DNA from: Porphyra umbilicalis | Taxonomy: Eukaryota; Rhodophyta; Bangiophyceae; Bangiales; Bangiaceae | Assembly (NCBI GenBank): GCA_002049455.2 | Contig: KV918853.1 | Span: forward strand, 124,001 to 188,000 | Reading direction: 5' to 3' | DNA: 64,000 bases | Part shown: positions 55,462 to 64,000 of the stretch, piece after piece | Numbering within the stretch: position 1 is the stretch's first letter | Layout of the letters: every line of letters starts with the position of its first letter | The notes under the pieces: model-generated | Databases searched by the model: none | Told to the model about the DNA's origin: nothing | What the model saw: the letters and a program-made list of their open reading frames with translations, nothing else | Translations under genes and position numbers: made by a program

Positions 55462-56026
55462 GCGCGGTGGGCCGCACGACGGGTGCCCTCAGCCTCTGCC
55501 CAGACACAGATCCTCCGTGCGGCTGTGTGTGCCTCGCTCACAGCCACACGACGTGCTCTCGGCTGAGGGACGGTCGTTATCGTGACACGTTTGGTGCCAT
55601 CTCCCGTTTGAAATGAAATGCTAGAAACATTACCTGATTGCGTTCCATGGAGCGCAACGTGGAATTTCACGAAAGTTCTTTTCGTGTCTGAAAATGTGTC
55701 ATCCCTACTGGGGGGGGACTGTCCCTCAAAAACATTCCGGAAAGATGTCGGAGTGAGTCCCACTTTGGCGTGCTACCGTCTTCCTAACGTTTTCCCGGGT
55801 GCTTCGGGATACCTGGGCGCAGGCAACGTGCCTTTCTACGTCCCGGCAGCGGCCTCTCCCCCACCCTGTGGTCCTCCTCCTGGGCGCACAAAAGTTTGAC
55901 TTGACCACGTTTTGGAAGAAGGTTTGACCCGGAGTTAAAGCACTACTTCCTCAATGCACGGCAGTGAAGAGTGGGATCATTTGATCCCCTGGGGATCAAT
56001 TGATCACAATGGTATAATAGACACTA

Positions 56027-57395
56027 GCCCTCGTCGAGATCAGACGCTGATTGCTGTGGCCCGCCGCTTTGGGCGCGCAAGATACTGATTGGCCAGTCGG
56101 TTGTCGACCACCGACAAATAGAGACATTCATCCATTGAGAGCGTCATAGACAGCAACGGCAGCACTTGCAATCCGATCACCGAGTGGCAACAGTGCGCGC
56201 AATTTGTCCTCGGGGCGACTGAGTCGGGCGTCGACCATCACCTGTCCCTGGCACACGCCGCTGTGGCCGCCGCACCGCTCCCGCGTACTGTGCGTTCCCG
56301 TATGCTGTCTTACTCCCTCCCGTCACCACCCATCACGTTATATCTTCCCCCACCTTGGCAAACCCCCCCCTGTTTACGGTTGTAGAGATTGATGGTGGGC
56401 GAGGGGGGGGGTTGGGGGGGGTGATGCGACGTCGCTACTGTACTTCTGAGGTGGGGGGTGGCGGCAACCTACAAGGTGAATGGGGTGGTGAGGATGGCTA
56501 TGGCTGAGACTAACGACGAAAGAGAGACGGGGAGGGAACATTGACGATAGACTAGAAAGAAGGGTAGTCGAAGGAGGGGACAATAGAGAAGGGGACTGGT
56601 TGAAATACGGTTCACGGCACACCGTCGTGTCTCATGTATTGCAGTCTGCTGAATTTTTCCTGTCCAGGACCGAACAGAAACACCAGCAGAAATTTGTTTT
56701 TCAAAGAAGTTCTTACCTTTCATGTTAAGTCCACGTTTTGACCAGTTTGTATTTGAGTGCAATGACAAGTGAATCGTTCGTCGTCGGTGAAGGGACCCTG
56801 CGTCACCGGTACCGTCGTCCAACGTCGGCTGCTCCGTCACGCCGGCACGTCCCTTAGACGTCTGCTTCCCTCCAAGCTTCCATACACGCCCAGCGCAACC
56901 GATCACCATGTCTTCCAGTGGCGCTGGCGTGGTATCAGCCAGTGCTGCCGCGGGTACAGGTACGCGCCTACGTCTGATATCATGATTGCGTCATTTGCGT
57001 AGGTCAAGAGGATTCTTGGCTACGTGGAGCTGCGCAGGAGCGGGTAGCGTGGGCCCACAGTTGGAGAGACCTCCATTTTGAGCAGGGACTCACTCTGTCC
57101 GATTCAGACCATCGTGTACAATCTTTGGTTGGCTGGTTGCCATCGACACCTGATGCCCTCTGCAGTAGGCGGTGCGGGTGCCCAGCGGCATGGTCTGTGC
57201 CGTCTCCCCGCGCACAGATCTCCCCGTTTTCCAATCGGACTTGAGGACAACATCAATTACACCTGAAAGAATCCGTCATGAGGCCCGTGCTCGGCCGCGT
57301 GTGTCGTATGGGACGAGGCCGGGCATCAGCCAGACAACGTTGACGCCAAGATCATTCGAGGCAGGGCGCCGCGTTGGTCGTGCCCCTCGTTCAAC
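56027..57395. other. Intergenic, no gene seen
   Basis: Short frames only; G-runs near 56400-56440. Confidence 0.4.
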
Positions 57396-58184
57396 ATGTC
57401 GAATATGCAGAATCGTTTGCAGCCGAAGCTCCGCCATTTTCCGCGCATTGAGCGCAGAAAAAAGGAGGCGGCTACGGGGCACAAGCGCACGCTCGCCGAG
57501 ATCGTCCCGGAGGACGGCGAAAGATTTGGGGCACACGTGGCGCAGTCGAATTTCGTCGACCTCACCGGGCTGGGTGGAGCGGCGGCGTCCCCGGCCGTGC
57601 GAATGGCGGGGGGCGTGGCGGTGGCCTTGGAGGACAAGGGGGCTCCCCATGCAGCGGCGCGCTCGATGGGAGCTTTTGTGTCCGATTTTACCACTCAACC
57701 GGCAGGTGGCAGATGTCATCCAATCCCGGGGCCGAAGTACTCCGCCGGCACGCGGTCGGAAGCCCGGCGGCGGAACCAGGAGGCCGGTTTGAGCGGCGGC
57801 CGCACGAGTGGTTCTGAGGAGGTGCTGGGCAGTGCCGACTCATTTTTCAACGCCAAGGGGCGGGACCTGAAGCGTGCGCTGCAGCGGTACTTTGCTCTTC
57901 CGGATGGGCCGGAGCTCTCTTTGGTTAAGGCTGCCATGACCAAGTTTGTTGGACCGGGGATGATATACACAGGTGCATCCGTGACTTTTGGGGAGCTTAC
58001 GTGCGCCCAGGTGCACGCAGCGCTGATGGAGTGTGCGGAGAGCGTCGGCTTGACTAAACCCGCGATGTGTGCTTCGATGCGACAATTCATCGTCGAGCTC
58101 CGACGTGGGGATGATGACTTGCAGCGCATTTTAGATGACCCGACCGTCACGTCACCCGCGCAGCGCTCGAAAGTCTCTGAATAA
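57396..58184 (+). CDS. Hypothetical 262-residue protein
   Basis: An intact ATG-to-TAA frame, not interrupted. The N-terminus is basic (RKKEAATGHKR) with a Gly/Ala-rich middle. The C-terminal 110 residues (GRDLKRALQRYFALPDGPELSLVKAAMTKF onward) look like a helical globular domain, with VTFGELTCAQVHAALMECAESVGL in the middle and a charged end. It has some feel of the DNA-binding accessory proteins of algal transposons, but no family is recognised. It is followed directly by a repeated 95-bp segment. Confidence 0.4.
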   Translation: MSNMQNRLQPKLRHFPRIERRKKEAATGHKRTLAEIVPEDGERFGAHVAQSNFVDLTGLGGAAASPAVRMAGGVAVALEDKGAPHAAARSMGAFVSDFTTQPAGGRCHPIPGPKYSAGTRSEARRRNQEAGLSGGRTSGSEEVLGSADSFFNAKGRDLKRALQRYFALPDGPELSLVKAAMTKFVGPGMIYTGASVTFGELTCAQVHAALMECAESVGLTKPAMCASMRQFIVELRRGDDDLQRILDDPTVTSPAQRSKVSE

Positions 58185-58198
58185 GGTAATAGAAAATG

Positions 58199-58630
58199 AC
58201 CCGGCCGCTGCTCGGAAAAAATATAGTCGATGGGCCCCCCTGTTTGTGTCTCTTTTCCAGGGAGGGTCATAAACGCGCGAGACATGCTCAGAATCGTTTT
58301 CTGACAGCGGGAGCGTGCTCAGCGACCCTGAGTTACCCGGTGCAAAATAGAGGGAGCTCCCAGTTCGGTGTGTTTCGTGCTGCCGCATGCCTGCCAACAT
58401 CTTGGTCGTGGTCACGGAGGGGGGGCTGAAAAGGCCCCAGCCCGTATCTCTGGCTGTGGTGGTCCGTTTGCGACGCCCGTGGGAGCAAAATGCTGCGCTA
58501 GGTACGTCTATGCTCGAACCGCAGTGGTCCGCACCCGGCCGCTGCTCAGAAAAAATATAGTCGATGGGCCCCCCCGTTTGTGTCTCTTTTCCAGTGAGGG
58601 TCAAAACAGCGCGAGACGTGCTTACAAGGC
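58199..58630. repeat. 95-bp direct repeat, two copies 333 bp apart
   Basis: Copies at about 58199-58296 and 58532-58630 share ACCCGGCCGCTGCTC, AAAAAATATAGTCGATGGGC and TTTGTGTCTCTTTTCCAG with a few differences. The first copy begins right after the stop of the 262-residue ORF. They might be solo ends or target-site copies of an unknown element. Confidence 0.85.
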
Positions 58631-59239
58631 TTTCGAGCAGTATCCAACAAGTAGATAACAAATGTTGTTCAGACTCTAAATATGTTGAGTGTCCTCTCCC
58701 CACCGGGAGAGCGTCCTTTCTGACCGGAAGTTGAATTGATCTGATGACAGCCCGCCATTGGCGGAGGAAGGACTCGGCATTCGTCGAGTCGGCGTGGTCA
58801 GTTACTCCATGGCCGGACCCATTCTCCGGTTCCCTTCGCAATTGGGGAGTGTGGTGAGTGCGCGAGATACTCCGCCCACAATTCGCCGTCGTCGTCACCG
58901 AACGCCACTTGCAGTGGTCCACCCAAGAGCCCCAATAGGCGGGGACGCGGAGCTTGGCGGCGGGCGGGCCTCCGGTTCCTCCGAGGTTGTGCCACCATCG
59001 CGGCTGCCGCGGTCGCCCCCGCCCGTCCCCCTCTACCCCCCCCCCCTGTCGCCGTCCGTCCGCCGCGTCATCCCCGTGGTGGCCGTTGCCCCGCCCGGAC
59101 TCCCGCTGCTGTACCCGCTGGTGCGTTCCCTGCGTCTATCCCGGGGTGGTCGCCCGCCCCTCCCTTCATCGACGGCCGGCCGCCTCTTCCCTGCGGCTGG
59201 CACGTACGCCCCCCTCCCCCGTCCCCGCGTGTCTGCGCC
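58631..59239. other. Upstream region of der, no gene seen
   Basis: A Pro/Arg-rich open frame overlaps this region in the Der frame from TTG 58954, but it has no ATG and reads as C-rich low complexity. It is likely promoter and 5' UTR. Confidence 0.5.
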
Positions 59240-60870
59240 ATGGCGTTTGTGGCCGCCGGCGCCGGCCTGCCGCTGCGCACAACAGCGGCGGGTGCCCGCC
59301 CCGGCGCCTCGCTCGGCACCCGCCCGGGACGGCAGCCGGCGGCGGCGGCGCGCCGCGCCGCACACCGGCCGACCATGGCCCTTGCCGGCGAGCCGCCGGC
59401 CACGGCGGCGGCTGCGGCCGCGACAGATGCCGGCGCGACGATGCCCGCCCCCCCCCCCCCCCCTCTGCCGCCGCGGCGCGGCGGCGCAAGAAAAAGGCGG
59501 CGGCCAAGAAAGCGCTGCCCGTCGTCGCCGTCGTCGGCCGCCCCAACGTTGGCAAATCCACCCTCGTCAACCGCCTCGCCGGCTCCTTCCGCGCGGGCGC
59601 CATTGTCGATGATGTGGTCGGCATCACGCGCGACCGCACGTACCGCGCCGCCGAGTGGGCGGGCGTGCACTACCAGCTCGTCGACACGGGCGGGCTGGTG
59701 TTTGACGACGCGGAGGGCCTCATCTTTTTGCCCGAAATCCGCGCGCAAGCGCGCGTCGCCCTCGACGAGTCGGCCGCGGTCGTTGTTGTCGTTGACGGCA
59801 AGGCCGGGTGGAACCCCCTCGACGCCGACATTGTGCGCTTCCTCCGCCAAGAGTACCCGCGCCTGCCCGTGACGCTCGCCGTCAACAAGTGCGAATCGGA
59901 AAAGGGCGGCGCGTTGCAGGCGGGGGAGTTTTGGCAGCTCGGCGTAGGCGAGCCGTGGCCCGTGTCGGGCATCCACGGGTCGGGGACGGGCGACTTGCTC
60001 GACGCCCTCGTCGCCCACCTGCCGGTCGTGCCGCCCGAGGAGGTGGACAATAGCGGCACAATCAACGTGGCGATTGTCGGCCGCCCCAACGTGGGCAAGT
60101 CCTCCCTGCTCAACGTGCTCACCAACACGGAACGGGCGATTGTCAGCGACATGCCCGGCACGACGCGCGACGCAATTGACGAGACGCTCACGGTCGGGGA
60201 GCGGTCGTACAAGCTCATTGACACGGCGGGCATCCGGCGTAAGACGGCCGTCTCGTTTGGCACCGAGTTTTTCATGATCAACCGCGCCTTTCGTGCCATT
60301 CGCCGCGCCGACGTGGTGCTCCTCGTCGTGGACGTGCACGAGGGCGCGACGGACCAGGACCGCAAAATCGCCGAGCGGGTGCTCGACGAGGGCAAAGCGT
60401 GCGTCATCCTCGCCAACAAGTGGGACCTCGTGGACGACAAGGACAACCGGAGCTACAAGGAGAATGTGTTGCTGACGCGGGAGCGCCTCGCCATCATCCC
60501 GTGGGCGCAAGTCGAGCTCGTGTCGGCGCTCGAGCGGCAGCGCACGCAGCGCGTGACCGCCCTCGTCGACGCGGCCGTCGAGCAGCACCGGCGGCGCGTG
60601 TCGACGGCGACGCTCAACGAGGTGCTCCGCGACGCGGTCGAGTGGCACCGGCCGCCGAGCAACAAGCAGGCGCGCCAGGGACGCCTCTACTACTGCACGC
60701 AAGTGTCGGTGCAGCCGCCGACGATTGCGGTGTTTGTTAATGACCCGCGCCTCTTCACCGACAACTACCGGCGGTACATGGAGTCGCAGTTCCGCAAAGC
60801 CCTCGGCTTTGAGGGCAGCCCGTTGCGGCTGCTGTGGCGCGGCAAGTCCCGCGCACCCGTGGACGAGTGA
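59240..60870 (+). CDS. der: GTPase Der/EngA, probably plastid-targeted
   Basis: Two GTPase domains in tandem then a KH-like C-terminal domain, the unique Der layout. The first G1 is GRPNVGKS (59536-59559), then DTGG and NKCE; the second G1 is GRPNVGKS (60079-60102), then DTAG and NKWD. NKCE followed by SEKGGALQAGEFWQLG is the plastid/cyanobacterial form as I recall it. Der binds the 50S subunit and assists large-subunit assembly, here presumably in the plastid. The start is taken at ATG 59240 (GCGCCATGGCG): MAFVAAGAGLPLRTTAAGAR is Ala/Arg/Thr-rich and lacks acids, like a transit peptide. That frame joins the GTPase frame only if the C16 run at 59448-59463 is one base longer (or two shorter). 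The GTPase frame itself has no ATG upstream. Confidence 0.92.
59448..59463 (+). repeat. 16-C homopolymer separating transit peptide and GTPase frames of der
   Basis: The run falls inside a Pro-rich linker (MPAPPPP... then SAAAARRRKKKAAAKK). A one-base length error or polymorphism would join or break the gene. Confidence 0.85.
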
Positions 60871-60933
60871 ATGGGGGGGGGTGGGGGGGGTGGGGTATAT
60901 AGAAAGACACTCCCCGATTCGGGATTTCTCGTG

Positions 60934-61003
60934 GAAACAAGTGGCCAAAGTGGCCGAGGCGGTCGGCTAGCCGGCCGCTTCGGCCACTTTGGCCACTTGT
61001 TCC
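60934..61003. repeat. 70-bp near-perfect palindrome just 3' of der
   Basis: Arms 60934-60968 and 60969-61003 match at 32 of 35 positions with no spacer. The arms contain AAGTGGCCAAAGTGGCCGA. It starts 64 bp after the der stop, so it lies in the 3' UTR or just beyond. Confidence 0.9.
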
Positions 61004-62561
61004 CACTCGCCCACACAGTTGGCTGCCTTTGTGGCGGCGGCCGGGGTAACAGTGCTGTGTCAAATGTTGACCTCCGCCGAAAATGTTAACCAGACTCGAG
61101 ACCTCCCCACGGGGTCGTACGCGCCGATTCCGTGACCTGGATACAGGCACAGCGGGAATACTCGACGTACCAGTGCCCGGAAGATGGCCTACAGCAGTGC
61201 CTTTTTCTCCATATGTATGCATGTAAGTCTTGTTGCTTTTCTGTCGAAGAATGGAACACCGGGCACAAACAGCCTTCTCGTGCTGTTTTTTATTCTCTTT
61301 TTCCTGTATTTCTTGTTCATGCCAGGAGACGCCTCAGAAGGCCCTCATATAGGCCTCTCAGGCCCCCCCACCCCCCAGAGCGTGGGAAACGCACTGCAAT
61401 GCGTCAAATTGATTGGCGTGTGGCGCGCCACGACCAAAAACCGATAGCATGATTGGCTGAGAGGGATCATCAACTGTAAAGACGCATCCCATTACACCAG
61501 TTCTTCTTCTTCTGCTCATAAATCACTATCAACACACGCTATGAGAAAAAGAACATCACCATCGTACTCCTCATGCTCTCCTCTTTCCATATGTATGCAT
61601 TGTATGTCGTGGAACAAGCGTCGTGCTGAGAAGGTCGACAGAATGGTCAACATTTGGACTAGACTGGCTACCGCGCGTCCGAAGCATGCACCACCGTCCG
61701 GCCCTCGGGTCACGCGGCGGTGCGCGGCAGGGGGTGCGGAGGGCCGCGGGGAGCACCGGGCAATGCCACGCGCGTATCCCTGGTCCGCCTGCGTGCGGGA
61801 CCACGGGTGGATTCGGGGCCGTAGCGGAGGCAAGCGAGCGGCGGCATTGGCGGGGTGCGTTGCGGGCGGCTGGCGGTCGTATGTGGCGTCGTGGGGCGGG
61901 CGGCGGCGGCCGGCGGTGAGTGGCGACGGCGGAGGGTGGCGGCCGCTGGCTGGAGGGGGCGGCGGTGGCTGGCTCATGGGGGGCGTTGGTGGCTGACTTG
62001 GGGGGGCGGCCGTGTCTCTGTGGGGTACGCGGGCTGGAAGGAGGCGCGGCATGCAGGATGGGGGCTATGCGTTGCTTTTTGTCCCTTTTCGGCGGCTGCC
62101 ATGTAGGGACCCGGCTGTATGTGTGACTAGCTAGCGGCCATCAACGTTAGCCCTTCCCGCCCCACTTGACAGTCGGGGTCACCCCCCACCTGCCGAACCC
62201 CCACGCCACCGCCGACCAGCTACGACAGCCCGTCGCCGCCGCCAAACCCCGCCAGCCGCCACAAGCACCCTCCGCCGGCGCCACCCCATGTCACGTGCCA
62301 CCGCCCCCAACCGCCAGCCGCAGCCGTTCCCCGCCAAGCCCCCCCTACAACAGGTGGCCCTCCTTAAACAGCACCAGCTGCTGCTACCCATCGTCGCTAC
62401 CCAACGCCGCCCCCCCCCCCGACAAGAGCCGACGCCCCGCGCCGCCGCCCTCATCTTTGCGGCTCTGACGCACCCCCCCCTGCCAGCTGCCAACGGCCGC
62501 CGCCGCCACCTGGCGCCGTCCACGCACACCAGCCGCCGCAGCCCCCCCGCATCAGCCTCCG
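61004..62561. other. Intergenic, no gene seen
   Basis: Short frames only. CCATATGTATGCAT recurs at about 61209 and 61588. GC and C-run content rises from about 61.7 kb. Confidence 0.4.
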
Positions 62562-62855
62562 GCGCCCCCCCGCACCAGCCGCTGCCGCCACTTGCCAGTC
62601 GCTGCCGCCGCCCCCCCCCTCGGCAGTGACACGTCTCGTCACTGCCGACCGCCACCGCCGCCCCCCCGCACCAGCCGCTGCCGCCACTTGCCAGCCGCTG
62701 CCGCCGCCCCCCCCCTCGGCAGTGACACGTCTCGTCACTGCCGACCGCCACCGCCGCCCCCCCGCACCAGCCGCTGCCGCCACTTGCCAGCCGCTGCCGC
62801 CGCCCCCCCCCTCGGCAGTGACACGGCTCGTCACTGCCGACCGCCACCGCCGCCC
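62562..62855. repeat. 96-bp tandem repeat, about three copies
   Basis: GCAGTGACACG recurs at 62623, 62719 and 62815, period exactly 96, with a partial copy before. Each unit carries the inverted repeat GGCAGTGAC/GTCACTGCC. The period is a multiple of three, so both strands show long repetitive frames. Confidence 0.9.
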
Positions 62856-63546
62856 CTGCCCGGTTGCGGCCCGTCACTGCCCCCCCGCCGCCGCATCCCG
62901 CCAACGTCGCTGCCTGCCTGCCACCACTGCCCGACCTCGCTACTACCCCTCCCCGTCGGCTGCCCCCCCCCGCCAGCCTCCGCCGCCCCTCCCTGCCGTC
63001 CACCCCCCCCCCCCCCCGCCAGCCTCCGCCGCCCCTCCCTGCCGTGCACCCCCCCCCCCCCCCCCCCAGCCTCCGCCGCCCCTCCTCCACCCCCTTGCGC
63101 CGCCCCATCCCACGCCCTGCGCGCCCACGGCGACGCCTGCAGCGTCTTCCTTTCCGCCGACGGCGCCCGCGGCGCGGGGGTGGGGCGTCCCCACACGACG
63201 CCCACGGCGCTCGTACGCAGCCCGACGGGGTGCGGGGGTCCCCGGGGTGGTAACCCCCCGCCGCCCGCCGCGGGGCGCCGCCCCCCATGGCGGCAGCGTG
63301 GCGGGCGCCCCCCCCACACCCCCCCCCCCCCCCCCCTCCAGGCGGCCCGCCGGCGCCACCCCCCCCCCGCCCCCGCGCGCCGCGGCGGCGGGTGCCGCCG
63401 CCCGCGCGCCACCGCCGCCCCCCCCCCCGCCCGCCCGCCGCCACGTTGCCGCCGCCACCGCCGCCGCCGCCGACCGGCCGCCGGCGCCACGGGCGCGGGG
63501 TCCCCCCCCCCCCCCCGCCGCCGCGCGCGTGCCGTCGGCCCCCCCG

Positions 63547-63586
<40 letters not shown>

Positions 63587-63720
63587 ACGACGCCCAAGGC
63601 GGTGGCGCTCCGCCGCCGCGGGGGCAGGCGGACGAGGGTGGGGGGGGGGGGGGGGGGGGCGTGGGGGGGATGGGGGGGGGGGTCCCCGCCCTTGGGCCTG
63701 CCTGCTTTTTTTTTTTTGGG
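62856..63720. repeat. Extreme C-rich/G-rich low-complexity tract
   Basis: Many C runs of 8-19 nt, a CCG array near 63550, then G runs of 18 and more near 63640 and a T10 at about 63707. Open frames on both strands are Pro/Ala or Gly/Arg low complexity. No gene is claimed here or in the last 280 bases. Confidence 0.8.
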
Positions 63721-64000
63721 GCGTCGGCGGTGCGCATCCCGACCGACGCGGGGCGGCACGTCGGGCGGGGGCTGGGTGCGGGGCGGGGGGGCGTCGGGCG
63801 GCCGGGGAGCTGCTGCCGCGCTGGGGAGGGGAGGCGCGGCGGCCCGCCGGGGGCGACGTACGGCCTGCCGTGCGTGTGCGGGTCGTGGGTGGGGCTGGCC
63901 AGCCGGTTCATACCCGCCGGCGGGCGTGGCTTGCTCCTTCCTCCTGTGCAATGACCGCGCCGCCACGCGGTGGCGTGCGCGTTGGCCGCTTTTATCAGGG

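Larger units (their letters stand above)
51572..56026 (-). mobile_element. hAT DNA transposon, 4.45 kb, with broken transposase
   Basis: Ends are (C)TAGCGTCTATTCTACC on the left and its near reverse complement GGTATAATAGACACTA(G) on the right. The terminal inverted repeats extend to about 34 bp and include the palindromes GATCATTTGATC and GATCAATTGATC, with a second palindrome copy just inside each end. The minus-strand transposase is of the hAT superfamily (BED finger to C-terminal dimerisation domain). No exact 8-bp target duplication is seen. The flanks ACGGGGGC and GCCCTCGT are themselves nearly inverted. The region 51700-53185 downstream of the transposase holds no recognised gene. Confidence 0.82.

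Noticed and set aside
58954-59239. Extending der upstream to 58954
   Set aside because: The first codon there is TTG, no ATG exists in that frame, and the sequence reads as Arg/Pro/Cys noise. ATG 59240 in the neighbouring frame gives a transit-peptide-like start.
62179-63966. Long opposing open frames (595 codons minus, 442 plus)
   Set aside because: Pure Gly/Ala/Arg or Pro/Ala low complexity over homopolymers and a 96-bp array; no domain, and both strands equally open.
1-64000. CRISPR arrays, rRNA or tRNA genes, bacterial-type operons
   Set aside because: No regularly spaced short repeats with unique spacers, no rRNA-like blocks, no foldable tRNA seen; gene content is eukaryotic.

Overview
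This is a GC-rich nuclear window from a eukaryote, crowded with transposable elements. Three conserved host genes are recognisable: a plasma-membrane-type Ca2+-ATPase, a PARP16-like ADP-ribosyltransferase and a double-GTPase Der/EngA. None shows an intron. The Der protein has plastid-lineage features (NKCE in its first G domain, then a run typical of cyanobacterial and plastid Der) and a plausible transit peptide, so the organism is probably plastid-bearing. High GC, compact genes and Ty3/gypsy plus PIF/Harbinger load would suit a bangiophyte red alga such as Porphyra/Pyropia. That is an inference, not proven here.

Region 1 (1-19.1 kb) is a retrotransposon nest. Ty3/gypsy element A (cut by the left edge) ends in an LTR at 7060. 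It is followed by an antisense gag fragment (7061-7912), a complete 10-kb Ty3/gypsy element B with two LTRs (7913-17951), a Ty1/copia integrase scrap, a three-unit TTAGGG-like tract and a truncated PIF/Harbinger transposase. A and B share an unusual layout. After the chromodomain comes a same-strand ORF resembling the Dam/MT domain of DIRS-type elements, then a long antisense ORF, then tandem repeats, then the 3' LTR. The antisense ORFs of A and B look homologous.

Region 2 (19.1-33 kb) holds a 455-residue minus-strand protein, a 1.07-kb non-autonomous DNA transposon, the Ca2+-ATPase (minus), a 552-bp MITE with TAA duplications, and the PARP16-like gene (plus). Region 3 (33-51.5 kb) holds a second PIF/Harbinger transposase facing a convergent RGG-rich ORF, two minus-strand ORFs built around a recurring ASDEA motif, and long stretches with inverted repeats but no convincing genes.

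Region 4 (51.6-56.0 kb) is a 4.45-kb hAT transposon with a broken minus-strand transposase. Its terminal repeats match those of the 1.07-kb element in region 2, so the two look like an autonomous/non-autonomous pair. Region 5 (56-64 kb) has a 262-residue unknown ORF, the Der gene with a 70-bp near-perfect palindrome just 3' of it, and about 1.5 kb of extreme C-rich low complexity.

Two decay patterns recur. Most internal stops in the mobile ORFs are explicable as C:G to T:A changes. The three frame breaks in the conserved host genes all sit on C or G homopolymers of 10 nt or more, and each is one base short, which points to under-called homopolymers. No rRNA, tRNA or CRISPR was found.
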